Assembly: GCF_001005315.1 (NCBI RefSeq)
Contig: NZ_LBMG01000028.1
Location: 28,733 to 92,732 of the forward strand
DNA length: 64,000 bases
Reading direction: 5' to 3'
Origin: Kordia jejudonensis
GTDB taxonomy: Bacteria; Bacteroidota; Bacteroidia; Flavobacteriales; Flavobacteriaceae
The notes under the pieces were generated by a model, which searched no databases, was not told where the DNA came from, and saw only the letters and a list, made by a program, of their open reading frames with translations. Every line of letters starts with the position of its first letter. Position 1 is the first letter of the stretch. The position numbers and the translations under genes were made by a program. This document shows, one piece after another, positions 33,472 through 43,154 of the stretch.

Positions 33472-34551
33472 ATGGAAAAACCGAATTTGGTAATTGATGA
33501 AGAGCAAAAGAAAGTTTTTTTAGATGGAGAAATTATTGGAGAATTGAATAGCTCCAATTTTAGTGATGCAGGGAAATATCAAATTGCAATAAGGTCTAAA
33601 CATATTGATAAATTATCAACCTTTAAAATATTTGATATTTATAATGATGATGTAGGTTTTTTTGAGATTAAAATAGATAAACGAGATTCATCATTTCATT
33701 ATAATTGGTTAAGTATTGAGTCATCTCTATCTTTTATTAAAGGAGAAACTAATTATTTGTATTTAGACATTGACTTGACGAATTGGAATATGCCATTTAG
33801 TTTCAAATCTTTTTTAGCTTTATTAATAGATGAGATAAAAGACGATGAATTGATTTCTATTTTTAAAGATGATATAAAAGATATTCTTGAAGAAGGACTT
33901 TGCTTAGATGTTTATATTAATGAAGAATCAAATGATCTTGAAACCTTATATTATGAAGTTTTGGAAATGTTTAAATTAAAATTTGATACGATATTTTTAG
34001 AGTTAGAAAATGTAAATGCTTCAAACCTTAAAAACACCTTCACTTTTCCACCAGAAATTCAAAGTTCCTGCGAACAATATCTAATCTACTTTGCAACGTT
34101 TTTAAAAGACATTGGTATCAACGCAGAAACAAATATCGAATCCAAAGCACATGAAACTTTATTTACCGTAATTCCCAAAGATGAAGAAGAAGCATTGGAC
34201 AAAATAAAAGAAGCGTTACAAATGTATTTGTCGCTTCCTGAAAGTCCAGAGTTTGAAAGTGTCGCTTCTGAATTTCAAGATGTTGGTGTGCAACAATTAG
34301 CTTCACAGGTTTTATTTTTAAAGTCACAACTGATGCTAGCAAATTCTGCAATTCAAATGAAAGATGCAACCATTAAAAGTTTAAATATGACTAATTACCA
34401 ACAAAATGTTGTTATTGAGTCACATCAAACTAAAAAAGAAAACGAAGAAGAACTTGTTGGCGATTTCATAAAGACAAATGAAATAAAAGTGCCAGGATTT
34501 ACATTTAATTTACCAGAATTATTAAGGCAAATCAAACGAAAATTCAAATAA
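33472..34551 (+). CDS. Hypothetical protein with C-terminal coiled coil
   Basis: The 359-residue cytoplasmic-type protein has no signal or membrane segment. The first 180 residues are mixed and acidic; residues 190-265 form a helical part (PKDEEEALDKIKEALQMYL); residues 270-330 are predicted coiled coil. The tail is short and basic (LLRQIKRKFK). I do not recognise a family. The stop codon lies inside the start of a heptamer repeat array, so repeat growth could alter its C-terminus. Confidence 0.65.
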   Translation: MEKPNLVIDEEQKKVFLDGEIIGELNSSNFSDAGKYQIAIRSKHIDKLSTFKIFDIYNDDVGFFEIKIDKRDSSFHYNWLSIESSLSFIKGETNYLYLDIDLTNWNMPFSFKSFLALLIDEIKDDELISIFKDDIKDILEEGLCLDVYINEESNDLETLYYEVLEMFKLKFDTIFLELENVNASNLKNTFTFPPEIQSSCEQYLIYFATFLKDIGINAETNIESKAHETLFTVIPKDEEEALDKIKEALQMYLSLPESPEFESVASEFQDVGVQQLASQVLFLKSQLMLANSAIQMKDATIKSLNMTNYQQNVVIESHQTKKENEEELVGDFIKTNEIKVPGFTFNLPELLRQIKRKFK

Positions 34552-34614
34552 CAAATAACAAATAACAAATAACAAATTAACGAATAACGAATATCGAATA
34601 AACAAATAACGAAT
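34545..34614. repeat. Heptamer tandem repeat (AAATAAC)n overlapping a stop codon
   Basis: CAAATAACAAATAAC is repeated for four to five units and then drifts to GAATAAC and GAATATC-like units. The first unit contains the TAA stop (34549-34551) of the gene before it. Confidence 0.8.
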
Positions 34615-34681
34615 GTTAAATACAAGCGATTCACGTATCTTAGCTATCATTAATTTTTAAAATTAGTTAATTCACATTTGT

Positions 34682-35464
34682 ATGGGCTGGAAAACATCAA
34701 TGGTTTTAATAGAAAATCGATATGGTTTTAAAGACGAAATCGCATTATTAAAAGCTTTAGGAAAAGCAAATTATGAGTTTGATAGCGAAGTTTCGTTCGA
34801 AGCATGTCTGTATCCAGCAGATGAATCTATCAATATTGGTTTTTATAACAATACGATTATCATTTGCGACGATTACCAAATTACAGAACAAACCTTAGCA
34901 ACAGAAAGTCTCAATTTGAGTCCAGCAGAAAATGCATTAGTAGCATTATTTCCACAAGCAGAAATTTTGTCTGTATCTTGCCATAGTGTTTCAAATTTCC
35001 ATGCGTATGCGCTTATCCAACGTGGATTAAAAACACGTATAAAGATTGCAGGCGATGGAGAAGTAGCGGTTTCACTTGGCGAACCTTTTGCTGAAGAAAA
35101 AGAAATCTATGCGCGTTCATATGAAGTAGATGGAATTCACTATTGGAAAGATGAAAATCATCCTGATGATCCGTATACGGAAGATAGTTTGCTAGAAGAT
35201 TTTACCTTTGGAGTTGCCAAACGATTGCTTGGTGTAAATTTGGACACAGATGAAGGTTTTGAACTCACACAGAATATTACTTTCAAGAAATATAAAAATC
35301 CGAATCCGACTCCGAAAGAAACGCCAAATTACAGCATGCGAACGTTGGAAGAAGAACTCAGCTATCAAAAACGGGCCAAGTGGATAAAATATGCACTCTA
35401 TGCTGTCATTTTTATAGTAATTTTATATGTGCGTTCGTGCATGACTAACAATTCAATTTCATAA
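34682..35464 (+). CDS. Hypothetical protein with C-terminal membrane anchor (DUF6928-like)
   Basis: The 260-residue protein begins MGWKTSMVLIENRYGFKDE, resembling the DUF6928 family as I remember it (MGxKTxMLxY start). Residues 1-225 are soluble and acidic, with an IKIAGDGEVAVSLGEP strand-rich middle. A single transmembrane helix near residues 235-252 (WIKYALYAVIFIVILYV) ends the protein, so it is probably held at the membrane facing the cytoplasm. The AraC-type gene starts nine bases after it, so the pair may be co-transcribed. Confidence 0.65.
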   Translation: MGWKTSMVLIENRYGFKDEIALLKALGKANYEFDSEVSFEACLYPADESINIGFYNNTIIICDDYQITEQTLATESLNLSPAENALVALFPQAEILSVSCHSVSNFHAYALIQRGLKTRIKIAGDGEVAVSLGEPFAEEKEIYARSYEVDGIHYWKDENHPDDPYTEDSLLEDFTFGVAKRLLGVNLDTDEGFELTQNITFKKYKNPNPTPKETPNYSMRTLEEELSYQKRAKWIKYALYAVIFIVILYVRSCMTNNSIS

Positions 35465-35473
35465 ATATTTTCA

Positions 35474-36661
35474 ATGTATTTTAGTTTCAACTTTAAAACT
35501 TCTACGTTACTTATTTTCTTTATTCACGGATTGATTTTTACGTTATTACTTCTGTATAAAGGAATAAAAAACGAAAATAAATCGAGTTTTTGGTTGGCAG
35601 CTTTTATCTTTTTATGTACGCTATATATTGCACCATTTATGTTTGGGTATTCAGGTTGGTATGCTAAAGATACTTATAGGGAAATACTGTTTTTTATACC
35701 ATTTCAGCAACTATTTCTCATGCCGCCTTTGTTGTATTTCTATGTAAAAAGTTCGCTACATACATCGTTTAGATTTCAGAAAAAAGATTGGTTGCATTTC
35801 ATTCCTGCCATGGTATATGCATTGTATAGTTTGATGGTCTGGATTACAGACGAATTGGTGTTAGATACCTACTATTTTTATGCCGATGGACGCGATAAAG
35901 ATTTTGCACTTTGGTATCAAATTTCAGGTTTTATCATGATGGTTTTCTATCTGTTTGCCTGTTTGAAACTATACACGAAATACAAAAAGAAAACCTATGA
36001 AACGGTAAGTTACGCCGATTCCATTTTGCACGCGTGGATTCAACGATTTTTAATTGCGTTTTTAGGATTGCTATTACTACGCGTTTTATTCTTTATTCTA
36101 AATCCAGAATGGGCAAACTTTGGCAGAAAATATTGGTACTATCTATCGTTTTCAATCTTGTTTTATTACATCGCGCTAAGCGGATATGTGCATGCTATCA
36201 AAATGAATGTTTCTTTTCATCCGCGATTGGTAACAACTTTCTCTGAGGATTTTCTCGCGGAAGCGGAAGAAGAAGGAACAACCACAAAAACGGAGACAGA
36301 TATTATTGAATTTTCTGAGGACGACAAAATATTGCAACAACAATTGGAAGATTTGATGGAGCATAAAAAGATATTTACAAATCCGAATTTAACCTTATTT
36401 GATGTCGCGAAACTGCTTCATACACATCCAAAAAAAGTATCAAATATCATCAATAAAGGTTTTAAAGTGAATTTTAACGACTTTGTAAATTCATACAGAA
36501 CACAAGAAGTCATCAAAAAAGTAGCGGCTAGCGAAAATGATTTGAAAACCTTATTAGGAATTGCACTCGATTCTGGATTCAACTCAAAATCAACGTTTAA
36601 CAGAGCTTTTAAAAAGCAAACACAGCAAACTCCAAAAGAATATTTTAGTGGAAATACTTAA
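35474..36661 (+). CDS. AraC-family regulator with N-terminal membrane domain
   Basis: The 395-residue protein has about seven transmembrane helices in residues 8-250 (for example LLIFFIHGLIFTLLLLYKG and WLHFIPAMVYALYSLMVWI), then a linker rich in Glu, and a C-terminal AraC helix-turn-helix domain at about residues 295-393 (LTLFDVAKLLHTHPKKVSNIIN and GFNSKSTFNRAFKKQTQQTP). This 7TM-AraC design is common in Bacteroidota, with the membrane part thought to sense an outside or membrane signal. The targets are unknown. The serine hydrolase gene is 86 bases downstream. Confidence 0.9.
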   Translation: MYFSFNFKTSTLLIFFIHGLIFTLLLLYKGIKNENKSSFWLAAFIFLCTLYIAPFMFGYSGWYAKDTYREILFFIPFQQLFLMPPLLYFYVKSSLHTSFRFQKKDWLHFIPAMVYALYSLMVWITDELVLDTYYFYADGRDKDFALWYQISGFIMMVFYLFACLKLYTKYKKKTYETVSYADSILHAWIQRFLIAFLGLLLLRVLFFILNPEWANFGRKYWYYLSFSILFYYIALSGYVHAIKMNVSFHPRLVTTFSEDFLAEAEEEGTTTKTETDIIEFSEDDKILQQQLEDLMEHKKIFTNPNLTLFDVAKLLHTHPKKVSNIINKGFKVNFNDFVNSYRTQEVIKKVAASENDLKTLLGIALDSGFNSKSTFNRAFKKQTQQTPKEYFSGNT

Positions 36662-36747
36662 AAAAAAGTGTCAAATCACGATTTGGCGCGCTTTGTATAG
36701 GAAAGAATAGCACATTTGTATCATCAAAAAACGTAATACACATTTTA

Positions 36748-38391
36748 ATGAAATCAAATTTACTATTCTTCACATGCATCCTGTCATTTGCAATTAGTTT
36801 TGGACAGGGAATTACGCAAGAACAACGTACACAATTAGACAAAATTACCATCAAAGATGTGCCAAAAGGCGGACCAGGAATTGCCGTCGGAATTGTGCAA
36901 CACGGAAAAATTATCTACGAAAATTATGCAGGATTTGCCAACTTGAAAGACAGCATTTCCATCGGAAAAAAGACACGCTTCAACATTGCATCGAACGGAA
37001 AACAATTTACAGCATTTGCAGTGTTAACGTTAGCCGAAAAAAACAAATTAAGCCTAGAAGATGACATTCGAAAATATCTGCCAAATTTGTATAAAAATAT
37101 AGAATATCCGATAAAAATTAAACACTTATTGAATCATTCTAGTGGAATGCGCGGCGTGTATAGATTGTGGAGTTTGCAAGGATACACATGGTGGGAACAA
37201 AAGTTTGACAATGCAGATGTGATGGAATTGCTAGAAAAGCAGCAAGAACTCAATTTTGTGCCAGGTACTAAATATTCATATACGAATTCCAGTTATATTG
37301 TATTAACACAAATTGTAGAAAAAGTTACAGGAACTAGCTTTGTTGCGTATACAGATAAGATGTTTAAAGAGTTGGGCATGCCAAATACCTCCTTTGTAGA
37401 TGATTATAAAAACATTGCTGAACCGATTGCAAAACCATATTTCAATTTTGATACGTGGACAACGTACGATTGGACGTGTAATTTACACGGTGACGGAAAT
37501 TTATTTTCTACGTTGGAAGATCAATTGCATTGGGAAAAACTATTGCAAACGAAGAAAAGTGATGTGTTTTCCGAAGAAATCTTAACCCAAAGTCAACAAC
37601 TAATCAAAGATTCAAAGATTACAAAGTATGGTTATGGTGTAGAACGTGGCGAACATAGAAATGAAAAATACCGTTTTCATGGCGGTTCTACAGGAGCATG
37701 GAAAGCCATTACTGCACGATTTGACACGCAGAATTTTACAATCGTAACGATGATTAATACTGGAAAAATTGATCCGATGATGCTCACGTTGGAAATGGCA
37801 GATGTGATGTTGAATAAAACAGACGAAAAAGAAACCTTTGCCATTGTTCCCGCAACAGTAGGCGAGAAGGTAACTGAGGAAGATATTTTAGGAATCTATC
37901 GTACGGAAGGCGGTTATATCATTAAATTTGAAAAACGTGATGGCAAATTGTACATGATCCGTTCGGGAAGAAATGATATTGAATTACTTCGCGAAGACGA
38001 CAATATTTTCCATCAATGGAATGATGCGCCATTTAAGCAAGAATTTACCAAAAATAAAGATGGTGTGATGCAAATTACTGCATATTATCCAAGTGTGCCA
38101 CCATTTACACTCACGCGCATCGAAAGTGATTTAAGTACATTTGACTTTACTTCGCTCAACGGTTCTTTCTTAAATAATGAAATCAATGTGTCGTTTACAA
38201 TCGAAAACATTGAAAAGGAAAACTATGAAGTAACGCTAGGAAAGAAAAAGATAAAAGGACTCTTGCTAGATGAAACGGAAATGTTAGTTGACAATTACAA
38301 TATATCATTTGAAAAAGACAGTCAAGGAAAGATCAATGAAATACTCGTTTCAACGGGACGAATTGATAATTTACGATTTGTGAGGAAGTAG
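36748..38391 (+). CDS. Exported serine hydrolase, class C beta-lactamase family
   Basis: The 547-residue protein has a signal peptide (LSFAISFGQ). Residues 30-365 form a serine beta-lactamase/DD-peptidase-like domain with the SxxK nucleophile at Ser82-Lys85 (SNGK), the YxN motif at Tyr178-Asn180 (YTN), and an HGGSTGAW stretch in place of KTG. The C-terminal 180 residues are beta-rich, as in many family members that cleave peptides or esters rather than beta-lactams. The true substrate is unknown. The adjacent AraC-type gene may regulate it. Confidence 0.88.
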   Translation: MKSNLLFFTCILSFAISFGQGITQEQRTQLDKITIKDVPKGGPGIAVGIVQHGKIIYENYAGFANLKDSISIGKKTRFNIASNGKQFTAFAVLTLAEKNKLSLEDDIRKYLPNLYKNIEYPIKIKHLLNHSSGMRGVYRLWSLQGYTWWEQKFDNADVMELLEKQQELNFVPGTKYSYTNSSYIVLTQIVEKVTGTSFVAYTDKMFKELGMPNTSFVDDYKNIAEPIAKPYFNFDTWTTYDWTCNLHGDGNLFSTLEDQLHWEKLLQTKKSDVFSEEILTQSQQLIKDSKITKYGYGVERGEHRNEKYRFHGGSTGAWKAITARFDTQNFTIVTMINTGKIDPMMLTLEMADVMLNKTDEKETFAIVPATVGEKVTEEDILGIYRTEGGYIIKFEKRDGKLYMIRSGRNDIELLREDDNIFHQWNDAPFKQEFTKNKDGVMQITAYYPSVPPFTLTRIESDLSTFDFTSLNGSFLNNEINVSFTIENIEKENYEVTLGKKKIKGLLLDETEMLVDNYNISFEKDSQGKINEILVSTGRIDNLRFVRK

Positions 38392-38410
38392 GTTTTCCAT
38401 CATAACATAT

Positions 38411-38443
38411 AAAAGCATACACTTTATTGTTTGTGCTTTTTTT
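38411..38443 (+). terminator. Probable terminator of the serine hydrolase gene
   Basis: AAAAGCA (38411-38417) pairs with TGCTTTT (38434-38440) around a long loop, followed by a T-run. The stem is weaker than those elsewhere in the window. Confidence 0.5.
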
Positions 38444-38544
38444 ATGGAATACAGCTATATAAACGATCATCAAAAAGATATTTTAAAAAATGATCCGTAT
38501 ATTTCATTTTTATGAACAAATAAGTGTCTAGAGATATACAATTT

Positions 38545-39807
38545 ATGGAAGAACGCAGAACACAAAACCTAACCAAAAATACATGCGTTATATTAATATT
38601 GCTTCTTTTTGAAAGAATTGCGTACTATGGTGTTCGGTCATTATTGATGTTATATTTAGTGAGTGAAACATTTCAATTAACTGACTATGGCGCAATGACT
38701 ATTTACAGATACATAATATACTTCTTACTATTTACACAGGTTGTAGGAGGAGTTTTTGGAGATTTCATATTTAAAAATAAAAAATCAATATTTTTTGGCG
38801 GGTTACTAGCTGTTTTAGGATGTGTTAATATTTGCTTTCCTAATGAAAATATAGTGTACTCAGGATTAGCGTTAATGACATTGGGTTCAGGTTTTATGAA
38901 ACCTAATATTTTAGCAGCTTATGGAAAAATATATTATCAAAAAGAAAAATTTTTAGATACAGCATTTTCAGTTTACTATTTAGTAGTTAATGCTGGAGCT
39001 TTTATAGGAATAGCACTGTTCGCTTACATATCTAATGAATATGGCTTTGTTCCAGGATTTGGATTTGCAGCTGTATTGTATATTATTATTTCTTTATTAG
39101 CGCTTGCAATTTCAGAGATGAAAGGAATACGCCCATTCAAAATTCATAGGGACGTAGTTTTTAATGTATTGTATGTAATATTGGCGATTTCTCTTGGTAT
39201 GGTTTTTTGGATATTGTATGAAATAGGAGGAATTCAGACAAATAGGTTGTTATTTAATGACAATTTTCAAATTGATTTGGGTTCTGTAGTAACCAAAGCA
39301 AATATCTTAAGTATAAGTGGAATGATAATCCTTCCATTGCTTGTTATTTTCAGTATAATTTGGATAAAATTCCACAAGGCTCAATTTTTAAAAGTAGCCT
39401 TTGGATTTCTTTTTGGAGCATTAGCATTATATCAATTTTCATTAATATCATTTGCAAATAATGAAAATGATTTACTTTGCCTACTATACGGAATGTCATT
39501 ATTTGCTGTTGCGGAAACACTTTGTGGTCCAATAGTCTTGTCGATTATTACCCGATATTCCAATCCGAAATATTTAACAATAATTATGGTTGTTAACATG
39601 ACAGTTTTATATGGAGGAGTAGAAATAATCAACACTCTATATTATGATTTATTTAATGAATCAGAAATATTTATCAAAATAAGTGTTGCTGTTTTCTTCG
39701 GAATTACACTACTACTATTTTTAGGTTTTTTTATTGGAAGAAAGTTTATTGTGAAAAATACGATAGAAAATGATGTCTTAGATCAAAATATCAAATCAAA
39801 TTATTAA
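38545..39807 (+). CDS. POT-family (peptide MFS) transporter
   Basis: The proton-dependent oligopeptide transporter has 420 residues from the ATG at 38545. A GTG at 38524 would add seven. There are about twelve transmembrane helices; family marks are FERIAYYGVRSLL (ERxxYYG in helix 1) and GSGFMKPN in helix 4. It is shorter than most POT proteins (450-500 residues), mainly in loops. The gene looks more AT-rich than its neighbours by eye, which may point to later acquisition. Substrate probably di- or tripeptides, by family. Confidence 0.82.
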   Translation: MEERRTQNLTKNTCVILILLLFERIAYYGVRSLLMLYLVSETFQLTDYGAMTIYRYIIYFLLFTQVVGGVFGDFIFKNKKSIFFGGLLAVLGCVNICFPNENIVYSGLALMTLGSGFMKPNILAAYGKIYYQKEKFLDTAFSVYYLVVNAGAFIGIALFAYISNEYGFVPGFGFAAVLYIIISLLALAISEMKGIRPFKIHRDVVFNVLYVILAISLGMVFWILYEIGGIQTNRLLFNDNFQIDLGSVVTKANILSISGMIILPLLVIFSIIWIKFHKAQFLKVAFGFLFGALALYQFSLISFANNENDLLCLLYGMSLFAVAETLCGPIVLSIITRYSNPKYLTIIMVVNMTVLYGGVEIINTLYYDLFNESEIFIKISVAVFFGITLLLFLGFFIGRKFIVKNTIENDVLDQNIKSNY

Positions 39808-40066
39808 ACGAGTTCATCAAGTAAAATAATACTTAAGGAAACACTTGAAATATATTTTACAGCAATTTTACTGCTATTTATTTTCAAAGGATTTTTATAT
39901 GAGAAATTAGTAAAGTGTCTCATTATTATGAGAATCACAATCTTTTCATTTGTCAGGAAACTAGAAACACGTTCGGAAATTCAAACCTTAAAACGATAAT
40001 AGATAAGCATACTCATTACAATCAATTTTCTTTCCAACAATCCAACAATCCAAAAAGTCTAGCTTT

Positions 40067-40630
40067 TTACAAATCATCCGTAAAATGCTTCTTGCTTTTC
40101 TCTTTGCTAAACTTGTCTTTATTGTAAGTTGATGATTCTCCTTTCGGAATGCTTAAAGAGTGCCATTTTTCTGAGCGAATCAATTTGGCAACATAGACCA
40201 ATTGCCCAACATGATACGGATAATGACACAACTGACGCGTAACAGCTTCCAAAACCGTATGTCCTTGATTTCGAATGTAAATAATTCGTGAAACGTCTTC
40301 CGGTTGTAACGGATCAATCGCATCAAATAAGCATTGCCAACCTTTCTCCCAAGCGGCAATCATTTCGGTTTTCGTTTTATATGTAGCTTCAAACTCGGTA
40401 TCGCGATGACGCCATTCTTTTTCGCCATCTTCCGTAAGGAAATTTGTCCAGCGACTCAACATATTCCCCACAATATGTTTTACAATAACGGAAATACTAT
40501 TGCTATCATCATTTTGTTGCCAATGAATATCAGCTTCGTTTAACTGTGCAAATGTTTTATCGCCAACACTTTTATAATAGGCGAATTGCTTTTTGGTACT
40601 TTCTAAATAATTAGATGCTACAGTATTCAT
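40067..40630 (-). CDS. DinB-like protein (DUF1572)
   Basis: The 187-residue four-helix protein of the DinB/DUF1572 superfamily has the putative metal histidines in VKHIVGNM (about residue 51) and CHYPYHVGQL (about residues 137-141). Members are metal-binding enzymes or of unknown role; no substrate can be inferred. Its ATG overlaps the stop of the upstream gene by four bases (40627-40630), so the pair is coupled. Confidence 0.85.
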   Translation of the reverse strand: MNTVASNYLESTKKQFAYYKSVGDKTFAQLNEADIHWQQNDDSNSISVIVKHIVGNMLSRWTNFLTEDGEKEWRHRDTEFEATYKTKTEMIAAWEKGWQCLFDAIDPLQPEDVSRIIYIRNQGHTVLEAVTRQLCHYPYHVGQLVYVAKLIRSEKWHSLSIPKGESSTYNKDKFSKEKSKKHFTDDL

Positions 40631-41097
40631 GTCACGTAAATTTTTTGATTAAAATATGCTTTCAAATACGTTTTGATATCTTCTGTCTCAACTCCGTCGT
40701 CTAACACAACAGCATGTGTAATCTGTTCATTTTTAATATTTGCAAATGTAATGTTGAGCGTATCTGAAGCAACATGAATGCGTTCTACTTTATGTACAGG
40801 AATTTTAAACTGTGAAATTTTATAACGTCTTTGAAAAAAGTGAATCACCATTCCTATAACCAAACCACTATAAATAATTTCAATTTTCCCTGTTAGGAAA
40901 TACATCACTAGCGTTAGTGTAATTAATGCTAAAGTAACTTGTACAATATGATCAAAAATATAAGTAAAAGTCAGTTTTGGATGTTCGGTTTCTTCCAAAA
41001 TCTTGCAAGTTTCCCAATTTCCATGATCGCTGAAATAGAAAAATTCTCTATCAATATTTAAATATCCTTTACGTAAAACAAAATAGCGTCTTTCCAT
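40627..41097 (-). CDS. Hypothetical membrane protein with PH-like region
   Basis: The 156-residue protein starts with a soluble region of about 45 residues (MERRYFVLRKGYLNIDREFFYF), then has two close transmembrane helices at about residues 47-83. Its C-terminal strand-rich part, VERIHVASDTLNITFANI, looks PH/DUF304-like. No function is known. It is translationally coupled to the DinB-like gene. Confidence 0.65.
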   Translation of the reverse strand: MERRYFVLRKGYLNIDREFFYFSDHGNWETCKILEETEHPKLTFTYIFDHIVQVTLALITLTLVMYFLTGKIEIIYSGLVIGMVIHFFQRRYKISQFKIPVHKVERIHVASDTLNITFANIKNEQITHAVVLDDGVETEDIKTYLKAYFNQKIYVT

Positions 41098-41245
41098 CTA
41101 GTAAATATAGGGAAAAGATTGAAAATTGTTTAAGCATACCATGAACTCTCATGTGAAACTGAATCAAGTTTAGCGTGGCGTAAGACTAAAATGATAAAAT
41201 AAGTTTAGTAGCGCAGCAATACCAACAAGCTAACCATCCAACAAG

Positions 41246-41731
41246 CTATTCTTCAGGTACAAACTTTAACGCAACACCATTAATACAATGTCTTTTTCCT
41301 GTTGGTTTTGGACCATCGTCAAACACATGTCCCAAATGTCCGCCACAGATTGCACAATGTTCTTCCGTACGTGCATATCCAAGATCGTAATCCGTAGAAT
41401 ATGCTACATTTCCTTCAATTTCACGATCAAAACTTGGCCAGCCAGTTCCCGAATCAAACTTATGTTCACTTTTAAACAAAGGCGTATTACAACCTGCACA
41501 ATGATACGTTCCTTTCTTATAATTTTTATTCAAAGGACTTGTAAAAGCACGTTCCGTTCCAGCTTTGCGAAGTACATAAAATGCTTCTGGACTCAACTGC
41601 TTTTTCCATTCTTCTGTAGTTTTTGTAACCTTAAAAGTCTCTTGCTTTTTAGATGTGTTCTCTTTTTTCTGTGCTGATGAATTACAACTAAACAACAATC
41701 CAATCAATGCAACTAAAAATACCTTCTTCAT
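41246..41731 (-). CDS. msrB: Peptide-methionine (R)-S-oxide reductase, lipoprotein form
   Basis: The enzyme reduces methionine-R-sulfoxide in proteins. The 161-residue protein has a lipoprotein signal (LLFSC, cysteine at residue 16), so it works at the cell envelope rather than in the cytoplasm. Zinc cysteines are Cys78/Cys81 (HCAGC) and Cys126/Cys129 (HCAICGGHLGH). The catalytic cysteine is Cys149 in RHCINGVAL. All key residues are present. The gene stands alone. Confidence 0.95.
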   Translation of the reverse strand: MKKVFLVALIGLLFSCNSSAQKKENTSKKQETFKVTKTTEEWKKQLSPEAFYVLRKAGTERAFTSPLNKNYKKGTYHCAGCNTPLFKSEHKFDSGTGWPSFDREIEGNVAYSTDYDLGYARTEEHCAICGGHLGHVFDDGPKPTGKRHCINGVALKFVPEE

Positions 41732-41945
41732 AATTTTCTTTTAATTCTTTCTAAGTCAATTTTTTCCTTAAAAATACGGTTTTTTATACAAACAATCAGT
41801 CGTAGCAACAAAGCAATCATTACGAAACCGTTTTAGTAAAAATATATTGAAAAGACTCGTAACATTATAGTAATTATGTAATATTAATTATTTAATTTTA
41901 AGACCCTTACAAGGAATAAACCAAAAAAAGAGCTAACAAACATCC

Positions 41946-43148
41946 ATGAAAGTACTTTTCTTCACAAAAGAATTTCCTCCATATGTATATGGTGGCGCTG
42001 GAGTTCACGTTGAATATTTAGCAGACGAATTGAAACAATTAATGCAAGTTGAAGTACGAAGTTTTGGCGATCAAGAAATTGATACTGAAAATTTGAGCAT
42101 CACAGGATTTGCTGGTAATCACGCCAGTTTTGATACGACAGATAAAAAACTAAAACCTGTATTCAATACGTTGCAGACCAATTTGCACATGAACGCAAAT
42201 GAAATTGATGCCGATGTAATACATTGTCACACATGGTATGCGCAATTTGCAGGAATTATGGCAAAACTCTGTTACGGGAAACCTTTGGTCATTACGACAC
42301 ATTCGTTAGAACCTTTACGTCCGTGGAAACGCGAACAACTCGGTCGCGGTTATGATGCTTCTTCTTGGATTGAAAAAACGGCAATTGAAATGGCAGATGC
42401 TATCATTGCAGTTTCGGAAGAAACCAAAGTTGACGTCTTACAACATTTCAACGTAAATGAAGACAAGATACAAGTGATTTATAACGGAATCAATTTAGAG
42501 CAATATCAGTACACGGAAGACCAATCAATTCTTGAAAAATTTAAGATAAATCCTGAAAAACCATATGTATTATTTGTGGGACGTATTACACGTCAAAAAG
42601 GAATCATTCATTTGGTAAACGCCATCAAACATATTGATGCAGATACGCAAATTGTATTGTGTGCGGGTGCGCCAGATACAGAAGAAATTGCCAAAGAAAT
42701 GCAGGAAAGTGTGGAAAGTGTAAAGCAAATCCGTGACAATGTATTTTGGATTGAAGAAATGTTGCCGAAAGATGAAATCATTCAACTCTATTCGCATGCA
42801 ACGGTTTTTTGTTGTCCTTCTATCTATGAACCTTTTGGAATCATCAATATAGAAGCGATGGCATGTAAAACTGCAGTAGTTGCCAGTGCTGTTGGAGGAA
42901 TCAAAGAAGTGGTAATACCAGACGAAACAGGAATTTTAGTTTCGGTAGCGCAACAAAATACGGCGCCTTTTGAACCGACGGATCCTGAACAATTTTCCAA
43001 AGATTTAGCAGACGGAATCAACACACTTGTAAACGATGAAACGCTCAGAACTCAAATGGAATTGGCCAGTAGAAAACGCGTAGAAGATTATTTTGACTGG
43101 AAAGCCATTGCAAAACAAACAGAAACACTATACAAATCTATCATATAA
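41946..43148 (+). CDS. glgA: GlgA/GlgM-type glycosyltransferase (glycogen or maltose-1-phosphate synthase)
   Basis: The 400-residue GT-B enzyme has FTKEFPPYVYGGAGVHVEYL at the N-terminus, VLFVGRITRQKGIIHLV in the nucleotide-binding half and the donor-site EPFGIINIEAMAC. This is the short actinobacterial-type glgA (GT4-like), the same group as mycobacterial GlgM, which joins ADP-glucose and glucose-1-phosphate to maltose-1-phosphate. With glgE and maltokinase in the same window, that role fits well. Six bases separate it from glgC. Specificity is inferred. Confidence 0.9.
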   Translation: MKVLFFTKEFPPYVYGGAGVHVEYLADELKQLMQVEVRSFGDQEIDTENLSITGFAGNHASFDTTDKKLKPVFNTLQTNLHMNANEIDADVIHCHTWYAQFAGIMAKLCYGKPLVITTHSLEPLRPWKREQLGRGYDASSWIEKTAIEMADAIIAVSEETKVDVLQHFNVNEDKIQVIYNGINLEQYQYTEDQSILEKFKINPEKPYVLFVGRITRQKGIIHLVNAIKHIDADTQIVLCAGAPDTEEIAKEMQESVESVKQIRDNVFWIEEMLPKDEIIQLYSHATVFCCPSIYEPFGIINIEAMACKTAVVASAVGGIKEVVIPDETGILVSVAQQNTAPFEPTDPEQFSKDLADGINTLVNDETLRTQMELASRKRVEDYFDWKAIAKQTETLYKSII

Positions 43149-43154
43149 TACACC

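Noticed and set aside
39808..40066. 70-codon plus-strand ORF at 39915-40127
   Set aside because: It overlaps the end of the DinB-like gene and contains low-complexity CAACAATCC repeats; no support for a gene.
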